From NCBI RefSeq assembly GCF_001427105.1, contig NZ_LMGI01000001.1:1-64000 (forward strand): a DNA stretch of 64,000 bases, given 5' to 3'. This DNA comes from Sphingopyxis sp. Root154 (GTDB lineage: Bacteria; Pseudomonadota; Alphaproteobacteria; Sphingomonadales; Sphingomonadaceae). The notes beneath the pieces are model-generated. The model ran no database searches, had not been told where the DNA came from, and saw nothing but the letters and a program-made list of their open reading frames with translations. Positions 15,247-23,928 of the stretch are shown one piece after another (within the stretch, counting starts at the first letter, position 1; each line of letters starts with the position of its first letter). The position numbers and the translations under genes were made by a program.

Positions 15247-18174
15247 TTAACGCCCCAATCCGCGCGAGCGCGAGGGGCTGAGCCATTGATGGAGGTCGTG
15301 AGACAGCGGCTTTTTGCTCATAGCGTCCAGCCCAAGCTGAATGCGGCGATTCTGGAGCAGCGACTCGAGCTGCGGGTCACGGTGAAGGCTCTTCGCCATA
15401 TCCCCGAGCGCCTTGCCGACCCGCTCGGCGCCGACATGATCATGGGCGCGCTTATGCTGCTGAAGCTGTTTCATGCCCCGCTGCCATTCGGTAACGAACC
15501 GATCGGCGCGGGCCTGTGTATCGATGCGAAGCGTCCGCTCGGCGCGCATCGCCTGAACCGCGCGCAGCGTGCGGCCGCTCGCCGTCTCGGGGATCAGCGC
15601 CGGATTTTTGGCCATGGCGGCGCCGAGATCGCGGACACCGTCAGGCCGGACCGCATCGAGCTCATGGGCCGCCGTGGCCATCGCATCATTCTGATGAAGG
15701 AGTGGTTTCAGACCCTTGTCGCGCATCGCAACAATATCCTGCGCGGCGCGTCCATAGCGCTGGACAGCTCGATCAATCGGATCGGACGGCGGCGTTCGTT
15801 CGACCGCGTGGGCGTTGATCCGCAGACCGTCGAACCGGCCGCGGCGCGGCGGGTCGGGAACAATCTTCACCTGTTCGACGAGCCCGGCCGGACGGCGCAG
15901 TTGGAGCCCTGCAAAAATATCACGCTTCGGCTGCTGCGCGGGCCGAGCGACGGCGATCGCCCTGCTCGAATCGCGATAATCGCTCGCCATATCCTTGCCG
16001 CGCTCACGTGATGCAGTCCGCACGAATTTCTTTTGATTGGTGAAGTCGTCGCGGCCGTAGTAGAGATCGACCTGCTCGCGGTGCCTGGACAGTGCGACGT
16101 ACGTCGAATGGCTGTCTACCCCCGGCGTCGCGAGCACCTGCACCCGGTCGACGGTGATGCCCTGCGCCTTGTGGATCGTCGCCGCATAGCCATGATCGAC
16201 CTGGGCATAATCCTTCAGATCGAAGGCGACGTTGCGGCCGTCGTCAAGCATCACGCCCATTCGCAATGCGTTGACCGCCTGGACGGTGCCGAGCGAACCG
16301 TTCCTCACGCCGAGGCCGCGCTCGTTCTTCAGGAACATGATGCGGTCGCCGGGCGCAAAGTGGCGCGCGCCGCGCTCAGCATTGATCCGGATATCCGAAC
16401 CGAGCGCCCCGCTCGCACGCATACGTTCGCGCGCCGTCCCGTTGAGCAGGCCAACTTCATCATTTGTGTGGGTGAGAATGATCCGGCTCGCGTCAGGATG
16501 ACGTTGCCTATCGCGATCCCACGCGTCGATCAGCGCGGAGCGCGCAGCATCGCGGGTGTCGGCAGCGTGGACATGTCCACCATCCGCATAGCGACCGATC
16601 GCCTCGCCTGTCCGTCCCGTCGCGAGCTCGCGCGTTGCATCGCGCTGCCATTCGACTTCCTGCCGGCGGATCGTGGTGATCTCGATAGCGCCGTGGCGCT
16701 CAGCCGCCGCGCGGAACGCCGCGCCGGCCTCGATCGCCTGCAGCTGTTCGGGATCGCCGACGAGGACGATCTTCGCGCCTTGGCGTTCAGCTTCCGACAC
16801 AACGCGCTGGAGCTGCCGCGTCCCGACCATCCCCGCCTCGTCGATGACGAGTATATGTTTCTCTGTCAGCCGGTCTCGATCGTTGGCCCACTGATGTTCG
16901 AGGCTGGCAAGCGTGCGCGAGGCGATGCCCGAACCTTGCTCGAGACCCTCAGCGGCGATGCCCGAGAGCGCCGCGCCCTGCACCTGGTACCCCTCCGCTT
17001 CCCACGAATCGCGCGCAACGCCGAGCATCGCGCTCTTGCCGGTCCCGGCATAGCCGATGACATTGCTGATCCCGCGCGAACTTGTGACGTACTCGAGCGC
17101 GCCGCGCTGCTCGGCGGACAGATCAAGACCGCGACCATACGCTCTCGCCAACGCGAGCTCGCGATGGCGATCGGCGACACTGTGATTGCGGCGCGCATCG
17201 AGTATCGCAGTTGCACGCTCCAACCGCCGTTCGGTCTCGATCATGAAGCGCGAGGTGAACCGATCTTCGCCGCGCCCATCCTTGCCCAGCGCAACTAGAT
17301 TGGGCGAAGTTTTCACTGCCGACATCACCGCGTCGAACTGTTCCCGCCCATCACTGTGCCGGTGGACAAATATCGCCAGGTCGCGGTTGGTGAACGTGGA
17401 TTGGCGATGCGTGATCGCGTTGAGCGCAATCGACGGATTGCCGATAATCTTCGCGCCGTTCGAGCGGGCGATCTCCAGATGCTCAACGTACCGGTCGGCC
17501 TCAAGTCCCTGCGCAGCCATGCGCGATGCCGCGGGGCCGATCTTGTGCTGCGGTTCGAGGTCGATACCCTGCTCTTCCAAGGTGCGATGATCGACCCGCG
17601 CATCGATATCGAGCGCCGCGAGCCGTTCGTTGACGTGCTCCGCCCAAGCTTCGCGCCAGTGCGACAAAAGCTCGGTACGGTTCCAGTTGCGCACCTTCGC
17701 ACCGAACTCCACGGATCCGTCCTCGCCGACCGAGATCTCGCGCATGGTGAGCATGACGTGGGCGTGCGGCTTCGCGAGCCCCTCGGCGCCGATATCCCAA
17801 TGGACATTGAGATCGGCGATCATGCCGCGCTCAACGAATTCGCGCTGGACAAAGTCTCGGACCAGCGCGACGCCCTGTTCCTGCGTCATTTCGCGCGGGA
17901 TAGCGAATTCGATCTCGCGCGCGAGCTGCGCATCCTTGCGAAGCTCGGCCGCCTCGACGTCATTCCAGAGCCGTTCGCGGTCACGCCATTTTTCCGGCGC
18001 GTTCTCAGGCAACAGGATTTCGCTGTGGACGACACCCGCCTTGCTCGAAAAGTCGTGGCTGCGCCCAAGGCGCTCATCGTACAGGCGGTGCGCCGAACGA
18101 TAGGCTGCAGCGGCGACAGCGCTGCTGCCAAGCGCGCGTGAAATGACCTTTGCCGAGAAATGGTAGATCGCCAT
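15247..18174 (-). CDS. traA: Ti-type conjugative relaxase-helicase TraA
   Basis: Starting at ATG 18174 the product has 975 residues. The N-terminal MobA/MobL-type relaxase opens with MAIYHFSAKVISR and has the metal-binding histidines HWD and KPHAHVMLTMR (His near 137-139). A RecD-like helicase follows, with Walker A GYAGTGKSAM at about 374-383 and Walker B ILVIDEAGM at about 441-449. Later motifs include VGDPEQLQAIEAGAAF and YAATIHKAQGITVDRV, the UvrD/RecD motif VI region. TraA nicks oriT, stays bound to the transferred strand and unwinds it. The gene is full length with no frameshift. DUF6118 follows on the same strand, and traC/traD-like genes diverge from it across 172 bases that should hold oriT. 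Confidence 0.95.
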   Translation of the reverse strand: MAIYHFSAKVISRALGSSAVAAAAYRSAHRLYDERLGRSHDFSSKAGVVHSEILLPENAPEKWRDRERLWNDVEAAELRKDAQLAREIEFAIPREMTQEQGVALVRDFVQREFVERGMIADLNVHWDIGAEGLAKPHAHVMLTMREISVGEDGSVEFGAKVRNWNRTELLSHWREAWAEHVNERLAALDIDARVDHRTLEEQGIDLEPQHKIGPAASRMAAQGLEADRYVEHLEIARSNGAKIIGNPSIALNAITHRQSTFTNRDLAIFVHRHSDGREQFDAVMSAVKTSPNLVALGKDGRGEDRFTSRFMIETERRLERATAILDARRNHSVADRHRELALARAYGRGLDLSAEQRGALEYVTSSRGISNVIGYAGTGKSAMLGVARDSWEAEGYQVQGAALSGIAAEGLEQGSGIASRTLASLEHQWANDRDRLTEKHILVIDEAGMVGTRQLQRVVSEAERQGAKIVLVGDPEQLQAIEAGAAFRAAAERHGAIEITTIRRQEVEWQRDATRELATGRTGEAIGRYADGGHVHAADTRDAARSALIDAWDRDRQRHPDASRIILTHTNDEVGLLNGTARERMRASGALGSDIRINAERGARHFAPGDRIMFLKNERGLGVRNGSLGTVQAVNALRMGVMLDDGRNVAFDLKDYAQVDHGYAATIHKAQGITVDRVQVLATPGVDSHSTYVALSRHREQVDLYYGRDDFTNQKKFVRTASRERGKDMASDYRDSSRAIAVARPAQQPKRDIFAGLQLRRPAGLVEQVKIVPDPPRRGRFDGLRINAHAVERTPPSDPIDRAVQRYGRAAQDIVAMRDKGLKPLLHQNDAMATAAHELDAVRPDGVRDLGAAMAKNPALIPETASGRTLRAVQAMRAERTLRIDTQARADRFVTEWQRGMKQLQQHKRAHDHVGAERVGKALGDMAKSLHRDPQLESLLQNRRIQLGLDAMSKKPLSHDLHQWLSPSRSRGLGR

Positions 18175-18346
18175 GACGGCAATCCATTTACGGCAAGAAG
18201 AGTACGTCGGCACGACGTATAAGCGCGCTCTCGCCCGATTTCATCGCACGCAGCATCGTTACAGCTCAGTGGATTTCAACGCATTGCCGTCGCGTCCAAC
18301 TTGGCATAGCTGGTTCGTCCGACTCCATCAAATGGAAGGACAGACG
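18175..18346. promoter_or_regulatory. Divergent intergenic region, candidate oriT and promoters
   Basis: This 172-base gap separates divergent traA and traC-like genes. In Ti-type systems the transfer origin and the two tra promoters lie at this position. I could not pick out a definite nick site or strong inverted repeat, so the assignment rests on position only. Confidence 0.4.
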
Positions 18347-18670
18347 ATGCGCAAACCGCGTGATTTCGACCCCGAACTCCAGGCACTCACCGACAAGGCA
18401 AAGACGCTCAAGACGAAGAAGCAAGGACAGCTCGGCGAGCTGGTCGTTGCGACTGGCGCCGACACGCTGTCAATCGAGCAGCTTGCCGGCGCGCTGATCG
18501 AGGCCGCCGCCGCCGACACCGCGCGAAAGGAGGCGTGGCGCAAGAGCGGCGCGGCCTTCTTTCGCGGAAAGGGTGCCCGCGCTCGCAAAGGCGCTGGCCG
18601 GAACGAGGGCAGCGCATCAGCGATCGGCGCAGGCGCGGAACCGCCTGCAAGCGAAACGGGCGCGGCATGA
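18347..18670 (+). CDS. Conjugal transfer protein, TraC/TraD type
   Basis: The start ATG 18347 has GGAAGGAC nine bases upstream. The 107-residue product has the pattern seen in small relaxosome proteins encoded divergently from traA: RKPRDFDPELQALTDKAKTL, a basic coiled coil, then QLGELVVATGADTLSIEQLAGALIEAA and KSGAAFFR. The C-terminal 35 residues are low-complexity Gly/Ala. The family is thought to help TraA at oriT. Its 3' end overlaps the next gene by about 100 bases if the latter uses its upstream GTG. Confidence 0.75.
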   Translation: MRKPRDFDPELQALTDKAKTLKTKKQGQLGELVVATGADTLSIEQLAGALIEAAAADTARKEAWRKSGAAFFRGKGARARKGAGRNEGSASAIGAGAEPPASETGAA

Positions 18671-18905
18671 CACGCGGGCGTGGCAGGTGAAGCGCCGCGA
18701 GCGCACGCGCCAGCTGATCGAACTCGGCGGCCTCGTCGCCAAGGCCGACCTGGTCGAGTTGACCGGCGACGATCGCGCGGTCATTCTCGGGCTGCTCGTC
18801 GAAGCTGCCGCGGCGCTGCGAGGCGAGCGCCGCGAGCAGCAACAATCACTGTGGCGCCGCCGGGGGCGGCGCGCATTTTCGCCGGAAGGCGCCGAAGCTA
18901 TTTAG
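18573..18905 (+). CDS. Conjugal transfer protein TraD family
   Basis: The conserved core, VKRRERTRQLIELGGLVAKA with DLVELTGDDRAVILGLLVEAA, is the TraD (PF06412-type) signature of a short basic protein next to traA. The start is uncertain. The frame opens at GTG 18573 inside the previous gene, and another GTG at 18687 lies right before the core. I give the longer form because the RARHDTRAWQ stretch just ahead of the core also looks conserved. The C-terminus runs eight bases past the end of the convergent MucR-like gene. Acts with TraA in DNA processing by family inference. Confidence 0.7.
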   Translation: MPALAKALAGTRAAHQRSAQARNRLQAKRARHDTRAWQVKRRERTRQLIELGGLVAKADLVELTGDDRAVILGLLVEAAAALRGERREQQQSLWRRRGRRAFSPEGAEAI

Positions 18906-19338
18906 CTTTAGCACGGCCGCGCGCGGCGGGCTTGCGACCGCCACCGCGGCCCTTGGTGCCGAGACCGATTTCCTTGGCAAGTTCGCGCCGACGCTCCGAA
19001 TAGTTCGGTGCGACCATCGGATAGTCCTTCGGCAGATTCCATTTCGCGCGATACTCGTCGGGCGTCATGCCGAAATTCGTCATCAGATAACGCCGCATCA
19101 TGGTGAGCTTTTTGCCGTCTTCGAGGCAGACGATGTAGTCAGGTTTCACCGACGCGCGCACCGACACGGCGGGCTGCTGCGGTTCGGGCTCGGGTTTGGC
19201 GTTCAATTTCAGGCCGGCGAGTGCGTCATGCACCGTGCGGATAAGTCCCGGAATATCGGATATGGCGACGCTATTGTTGGTGACATGCGCGGCGACAATG
19301 TCGGCGGTCAATGTGACCAGCGTTTCGGCATCTTCCAT
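18898..19338 (-). CDS. Ros/MucR family transcriptional regulator lacking zinc ligands
   Basis: The 146-residue product has an N-terminal oligomerisation region (residues 1-45), a Pro/Glu-rich linker and a Ros/MucR DNA-binding domain at about 65-125 (DYIVCLEDGKKLTMMRRYL and MTPDEYRAKWNLPKDYPMVA). A Lys/Arg/Ala-rich tail follows. In Ros the zinc is held by C-x2-C and two His. Here the positions read Cys 71, Asp 74, Tyr 84 and Asn 88, so the classical site is lost. Some rhizobial Ros homologues also fold without zinc. MucR proteins silence A+T-rich genes, and EPS and mobile-element genes are usual targets. AAGGAAA precedes the ATG. It is convergent with the traD-like gene, overlapping by eight bases. 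Confidence 0.88.
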   Translation of the reverse strand: MEDAETLVTLTADIVAAHVTNNSVAISDIPGLIRTVHDALAGLKLNAKPEPEPQQPAVSVRASVKPDYIVCLEDGKKLTMMRRYLMTNFGMTPDEYRAKWNLPKDYPMVAPNYSERRRELAKEIGLGTKGRGGGRKPAARGRAKAK

Positions 19339-19442
19339 TCGATTTTCCTTCGAGAGCTAAGCTAGTTCGCTCTACCCTCTAGCGATACAATCCGGTTCGG
19401 ACAAATCTGGAGAGCCAGATCTTTGGATTATTCGCCGGCATA

Positions 19443-20372
19443 CTATTGGCGCGGCCTCTCCGCTGCATCTCGAAGATCGTCGAGCCGCTCGGAACAAATC
19501 GCGTGTACCGCGCGGCCGAGTTCTTCAACCCGCGCGCCAAGCCAAGTCAGCTCTTCTTCGCTGATCCGATAATGCTTGGAATATCGCGCCTTGGTATAGG
19601 CTTCCTTCAACTTCTGGAACATCGCGCGTTCGCGGTGCGTAGCCTGTGGCCAAATCCCATAGAGGCGGCGATCAAGCCCTTCGGCGAGTGATCGCAGGAA
19701 GGCGATATTATGGTTGTACGGGGTGTAGTATGTTAAGGTTAGCAGGAGACCCGCGTACAGACGCTCGGTAGCCTGATGAAGCAAGAAAGCCGCCTCTTTA
19801 GGTCGCTTCTGCCTCGCCAGATCGCGTGACGTATTCAGCCAAACGACTGCGCCTGGGTAATAATCTTCGAAGTACTCCTGCGCCACCGCAAGCGCCTGCG
19901 CAGCGGTCTTCGGTTTCGGCGTTGCGAGTTCACTGCCATCCGCTTCGTAAAGCGCGAGGCCATCTTTCGCGACTTCCATGAAAAAGACCCGGCCGTGCGC
20001 GAGCCCATCGTTCACCTCGTGCAGCGAGTGAACGATGAAGTTGACCGGGGTGCGGAGTGTCTTCTCGATCGTATAGGCGCGGATCAACCGCTCCTCAGCT
20101 TTCGCCCAATAGGCGGCGCGGTCGGTCAGCTCCTTCTGGCTGACGATGACGAGGATGTCGTAATCGGATTTATACTGGTTCGCCGACTGCGTCGCATCGA
20201 CCCAGTCGCCGCGCGCGTGGCTACCGAACAGGATGATCTTGAGGATGCGGGCGCCCTTGCGGCGCCCGGTTGCATTCTCGGTGGCCTGACCAAACTCGTC
20301 GAACAATATCTCGACGATGCGCTCAAGCTCGCGCTGCTTGTTTGCCGGGAGATGATCGAGGTCGGTGCGCAT
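19443..20372 (-). CDS. Nucleotidyltransferase-HEPN (MNT-HEPN) fusion protein
   Basis: From ATG 20372 the product has 309 residues. The N-terminal half is a minimal nucleotidyltransferase with FGSHARGDW at about 49-57 and the acidic pair in SDYDILVIV (Asp 70 and Asp 72). The C-terminal half is a HEPN domain: helices AAFLLHQATERLYAGLLLT, then KLKEAYTKARYSKHYRISEEEL with the Arg/His patch typical of HEPN RNases. As separate genes these form a toxin-antitoxin pair in which MNT AMPylates and silences the HEPN toxin; here they are fused. It lies between ArdC and the MucR-like regulator in a mobile element, so a stabilisation or anti-phage role is plausible but inferred. Confidence 0.82.
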   Translation of the reverse strand: MRTDLDHLPANKQRELERIVEILFDEFGQATENATGRRKGARILKIILFGSHARGDWVDATQSANQYKSDYDILVIVSQKELTDRAAYWAKAEERLIRAYTIEKTLRTPVNFIVHSLHEVNDGLAHGRVFFMEVAKDGLALYEADGSELATPKPKTAAQALAVAQEYFEDYYPGAVVWLNTSRDLARQKRPKEAAFLLHQATERLYAGLLLTLTYYTPYNHNIAFLRSLAEGLDRRLYGIWPQATHRERAMFQKLKEAYTKARYSKHYRISEEELTWLGARVEELGRAVHAICSERLDDLRDAAERPRQ

Positions 20373-20453
20373 TGTTGTCACCCTGTAATTGCATCGGCCG
20401 GATGGCAAGTAGCATCCGACCGATCGGCAACAGTCACGGTCAATTTTCCACCC

Positions 20454-21341
20454 TCAATTCTCAGCAAAGGCGAGAAGGAAATCGCTCGCCTTGCTGGCTT
20501 GGCTGGCAGCGCGGAAGATCGCCTTCTCGTCGTTCTGCAGCACCGACAGCCATGACGCGATATAATCCGAATGCCGGACGGTGGGCGAGATGCCAAGCGA
20601 TGCACAGGTGAACGCCGCCGCCATCTCGGCGACAAGCTCTTCCTTGGCGTAAGCTTCCGATCCGAACCTGCCCTTCTGGTCGCGGTCCAAGCGGTTCGCG
20701 TGTCCAGTCCAGTGGCCAAGTTCATGGAACGCAGTGCGATACCAGTTGATCGGTTCATGGAAGGCGCCGATCGGCGGCACCTGCACAAAATCATGGCTGG
20801 GGCTGTAGAAGGCTTTGCCGCCTCCGACCTGAACCCGCGCGCCGCTCGCCTCGATTAGGGCATTGGCCTCGGCAACGACCAGCACGTCGTCAGGAACCGG
20901 ATGTGCGTCGTGGAATTTATCCGGCAATCCCTCGCACTGGTCGACGTTGAAGACGACAAAGCGCTTCAGGAAAGCCACCTGCTTCGCTTCGCGATCCTCG
21001 CCGCGCGCGGCCTCGGCTTCGGTCTTCGGCGTGAACCGGTCGGCATAGCAGATGACCGTGCCCTTCTCGCCGCGCCGGACATTACCGCCCGCGGCCTCGG
21101 CCTGACGATAGGTCAGCCAGCGCTGCAAAGGAAAGCCACGGCTGACAGCCTCCGCCCACAGGATCAGCACATTGATCCCGCTATACTTGCGATCGGTCAG
21201 TACATTGCGTGGCATCGTGCAGCCGCAGGCCGCGCTGTCCCACGGCTGCACCCATGGCAGCCGCCCTTCTTTAAGCTCGGCTATGATCCGGCCCGTGACG
21301 TCGGAATAGAGGCTCTGCCGTTCGACTTTCTGCTGTTTCAT
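20454..21341 (-). CDS. ardC: ArdC family antirestriction protein
   Basis: The 295-residue product has an N-terminal ssDNA-binding domain (DUF1738 type; YSDVTGRIIAELKEG, PWVQPW and YSGINVLILW). A C-terminal zinc metallopeptidase-like domain carries HELGHWTGH at about 206-214, with AKEELVAEMAA supplying a further ligand. ArdC proteins enter the recipient with the transferred strand and protect it from restriction. The gene is full length and intact, upstream of the MNT-HEPN gene with an 81-base gap on the same strand. It is a standard cargo gene of conjugative and mobilizable elements. Confidence 0.93.
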   Translation of the reverse strand: MKQQKVERQSLYSDVTGRIIAELKEGRLPWVQPWDSAACGCTMPRNVLTDRKYSGINVLILWAEAVSRGFPLQRWLTYRQAEAAGGNVRRGEKGTVICYADRFTPKTEAEAARGEDREAKQVAFLKRFVVFNVDQCEGLPDKFHDAHPVPDDVLVVAEANALIEASGARVQVGGGKAFYSPSHDFVQVPPIGAFHEPINWYRTAFHELGHWTGHANRLDRDQKGRFGSEAYAKEELVAEMAAAFTCASLGISPTVRHSDYIASWLSVLQNDEKAIFRAASQASKASDFLLAFAEN

Positions 21342-21910
21342 ATTCCTTCTCCTTCAACCGCACCCCGGCCCGGAAGGGGGCGGGGTGGGCGGCAGGAAGG
21401 AGCCGGCAGACCCGCATCATCGGGCGGGCTGCATCCGCAGGACCGCAACGAAGAGGAGGACGCGCGGCACGCGGGTTGCGGCCCGGCCGGGCGGGACTAA
21501 GGCGAGTGACGCCCACCCTGCCCCCGCCGTGCCGGGATAGATACACGCCGCCGCGCAGCGGCGACCGCATGCGTGCCAGCGGCACCTCGTCAGAAACGAC
21601 TCGGATGACGATCGCGCCGCCCGCGGCGCGGTCATTTGCAAAGCGGCCGTCGCTGACGGCCCCAACGATGCGGCGAGACAAAAAAACATGCCTTCGAGAG
21701 AAATTCTTTCGCCGCGAGTCGAACGCCGGGTCAAGGGTCTCGCGGGGGTCGCTTGAGGGTCGCTGTGGGTCGCTGTGGGTCGCTTCGTGACCGCGCGCCA
21801 GATTCCTCCAGATTTAGAACAATCTCAACGCCTTGACTAGTAGAACTTGTTGATCTTCTTCGATCTCGGGGAGCACCAAACGACGTCAGAGACCGAAAAG
21901 GAATTGCACG
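21342..21910. other. Gene-free G+C-rich stretch upstream of ardC and alpA
   Basis: About 570 bases between the divergent ardC and alpA genes. Frames of up to 137 codons exist on both strands, but they consist mostly of Arg, Ala, Pro and Ser and match nothing. The right half holds a short tandem repeat (21746-21786). Promoters for ardC and alpA must lie here; the A+T-rich segment 21800-21890 is the likely alpA promoter. Confidence 0.45.
21746..21786. repeat. Four-unit tandem repeat upstream of alpA
   Basis: Four consecutive units share GGGTCGCT: one of 11 bases and three of 10 (ending TGA, GT, GT and TC). The array ends about 125 bases before the alpA start. It may be a set of binding sites for an element-encoded protein, or a slippage product. 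Confidence 0.6.
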
Positions 21911-22129
21911 ATGTCACATGATACCGAACGTTACCTCAGACTGACAGAGGTGCTCAAAATTACCGGATTTAGCCGAGCGACGCTGTACCGGAAAATTAAG
22001 GCCGGCACCTTTCCCCAGCAATATCGGATCGCTGAACGCTGCTGCGGTTGGCGCGCTTCCGAGGTCGCCATATGGGCGCACAGCCCGTTGACCTTCACGG
22101 TCGCCGATCTCGAGCGCGTACTCGGCTGA
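21911..22129 (+). CDS. AlpA family phage/element regulatory protein
   Basis: The 72-residue product is a typical AlpA: YLRLTEVLKITGFSRATLYRKIKAGTFP forms the helix-turn-helix, and CCGWRASEVAIWAHS forms the Trp-containing wing. AlpA proteins activate excision and integrase genes of P4-like elements and ICEs. Here the gene diverges from ardC and faces DUF736 and the integrase, which fits a control role in excision. A G+C-rich hairpin follows 18 bases after the stop. Confidence 0.88.
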   Translation: MSHDTERYLRLTEVLKITGFSRATLYRKIKAGTFPQQYRIAERCCGWRASEVAIWAHSPLTFTVADLERVLG

Positions 22130-22147
22130 AGGGCAGGCACGGCAAAG

Positions 22148-22173
22148 CCCCGCGCCGCCGAAGCGGCGCGGGG
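22148..22173. terminator. Strong G+C hairpin between convergent alpA and DUF736 genes
   Basis: CCCCGCGCCGC at 22148-22158 pairs perfectly with 22163-22173 around a CGAA loop. It sits between the convergent stops of alpA and the DUF736 gene. No T-run flanks it on either strand, so it may slow polymerase from both sides rather than be a classical terminator. Confidence 0.6.
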
Positions 22174-22184
22174 TGGAAGCCCCT

Positions 22185-22457
22185 CTAAATCGGCGGGGTT
22201 CCAGATTTGGGCGTCGCCGTCTTCGCTATCCTGCCGGCGACACGGACAAGGTTGGCGTAGAGGCCACGCGGTCCGAATTCGGAGGCTGCGAGCGTTAGCG
22301 ACATGCAGGTCTTACCCGATGTCTCGCCGGTGCGGACCCAGCCGGCACCGATCTCGACGCCTGCGGAATTGACGCGGTAATCGGTCGGAAGTGGCCGCTC
22401 TTCGAGCCGTTGATCCGGATTTCGAACGCCGCGCAGCGGCATCCGCTTAAGCGCCAT
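22185..22457 (-). CDS. DUF736-like protein
   Basis: The 90-residue product carries the DUF736 core: TDYRVNSAGVEIGAGWVRTG, then CMSLTLAASEFGPRGLYANLV. The usual N-terminal strand (IG-F-K-GDGFTG-IRTL) is replaced by a short divergent segment. DUF736 genes are very common in Ti-type plasmids and ICEs of alphaproteobacteria, close to ardC and tra genes; the function is unknown. It follows the integrase on the same strand with a 72-base gap. Confidence 0.72.
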   Translation of the reverse strand: MALKRMPLRGVRNPDQRLEERPLPTDYRVNSAGVEIGAGWVRTGETSGKTCMSLTLAASEFGPRGLYANLVRVAGRIAKTATPKSGTPPI

Positions 22458-22529
22458 CAGCGCCTTAATCAGAAGCGCGCGATGCTCGCGTCAATCCCGG
22501 TGATCGTCGCCGGGTCGACCGTCGGCAAT

Positions 22530-23744
22530 TTATGATGCGGTGGGATGCGGCATGCGTCGCACGTCACAGAGGCCCTTATGCACGCATTGCTCGACGAATT
22601 CAGCCCAAGCATCCAAGGCATCCCGTTTTTCACTAGCCCAATCATGTCGCTGATATACTCCGGCAATGCCTGCTCGGCTCCCGCTGACATGATTTAGAAC
22701 GGCCTCGGTAACTTCGAAGCGAACGCCAAGTCTTTGCAATCCAGTTGCGACGGTACGGCGAATGTCGTGAAGTGACCAAAGTGGCACATCATCTGCCAGA
22801 TCCCGCGAGACAGCCGCGCGCAAACGATTGACGACCTTCGAGATTCCGCTGACACTGTTTGTTGCATTTCCCTCGGCTGGAAATAGCCACGGCGAGCCAG
22901 GGACCTCAGATATCTCTGCGACAATCGCTGCCACATTATCCGAAATTGGAACGAGATGTTGCACGCCATTTTTGGCGCGCTCTGCCGGGATCGTCCATGT
23001 GCGGGTATGAAGATTAAATTCGGCGTGCTTCGCGCCGAACACCTTTGATCTTCGCTGTCCGGTAAGGATGAGAAGCTTCAGCGCGGATCTCCAAGGCTCT
23101 GCCTCAGCTTCAGCGGCGCGCCAAAGCGCGGCCAACTCCCGATCGGTCAGGACGCGCTCCCTAGCTTTGGGTTTGCTCGGCCTGCCTGCGCCGGCGCAAG
23201 GGTTTGATGGCAATTTGTCTAAACGAGCCAATGCCCATGTGTAGAAAGAACTCAGCTGAGCATGGACAGCTCGCGCCATGACCGGAGCAGATATCCGATC
23301 TATAAAGCGCGTCACCTCACCGCGCGTAACCGTGTCTGCAAATCGCTCGCCGAGTTCAGGCAGGATATACCGATGGAAGATACGTCTTATTTCCGGCAGA
23401 GACCTATGGCTTGATTTCGTTTTTTCATAGCGGGGCCATAGCTTTGCAATGGTGAGACCTCCGCGGTGAATTGGTTTGACGCTAATCCCGGCATCGATAT
23501 CGTTCAAAATGCTCCGCGCACGTTTGCGGGCTTCTGCCAAGCCTAATCGCGGACCGTAGTGACCAAGGGTCACGACCTTGATCTTTCCGCCCACACGCTT
23601 GCGAACGATGAAGGACTTAATTCCGCTCTTCCCCACCCTGACGCGAAGACCGGGAACCTTACTGTCGATAATCTCGATTTGACCCGACGAAGGCGACTTC
23701 AAGCCCGCCAGCTTTGCATCCGATAAATTGATGGCCTCGCCCAC
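22530..23744 (-). CDS. int: Tyrosine-type site-specific integrase (P4 family)
   Basis: The 404-residue product (GTG start at 23744, GGAAGGG upstream) has a DUF4102-type N-terminal arm-binding domain (residues 5-90, with TLGHYGPRLGLAEARKRA). A SAM-like core-binding domain follows (100-185), then the catalytic domain. Active-site residues are visible: Arg 231 (TGQRRSKV), Lys 258, His 326 and Arg 329 (HDIRRT), His 352 (LNHVSGS) and Tyr 364 (GVYQRHDW). The enzyme integrates and excises the element at a tRNA 3' end. A tRNA-Lys 3' fragment lies 185 bases upstream of its start, the expected attachment site. The gene is intact. Confidence 0.93.
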   Translation of the reverse strand: MGEAINLSDAKLAGLKSPSSGQIEIIDSKVPGLRVRVGKSGIKSFIVRKRVGGKIKVVTLGHYGPRLGLAEARKRARSILNDIDAGISVKPIHRGGLTIAKLWPRYEKTKSSHRSLPEIRRIFHRYILPELGERFADTVTRGEVTRFIDRISAPVMARAVHAQLSSFYTWALARLDKLPSNPCAGAGRPSKPKARERVLTDRELAALWRAAEAEAEPWRSALKLLILTGQRRSKVFGAKHAEFNLHTRTWTIPAERAKNGVQHLVPISDNVAAIVAEISEVPGSPWLFPAEGNATNSVSGISKVVNRLRAAVSRDLADDVPLWSLHDIRRTVATGLQRLGVRFEVTEAVLNHVSGSRAGIAGVYQRHDWASEKRDALDAWAEFVEQCVHKGLCDVRRMPHPTAS

Positions 23745-23928
23745 CGATCAGCCCTTCCGACATCCAGCCGCGACAAAATTCTCGTCGTCGTCCCGCAAAA
23801 AATGCTGTTACCTTAGGTAACAGGTTGGCCAACATACTATGATTTGACAAAAGACTTGTCGATAATAAAATCGCAGTTTTCCGAGGATATTGAGACGGTG
23901 TGAGCCATCGTAAGAACGATTTGTTATA

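Noticed and set aside
14758..17298. Two long plus-strand frames (417 and 421 codons)
   Set aside because: Antisense to the DUF6118 and traA genes; no features of real proteins.
21271..21790. Overlapping frames of 104-136 codons on both strands upstream of alpA
   Set aside because: Very high Arg/Ala/Pro content, no conserved motif, mutually overlapping; a control region is more likely.
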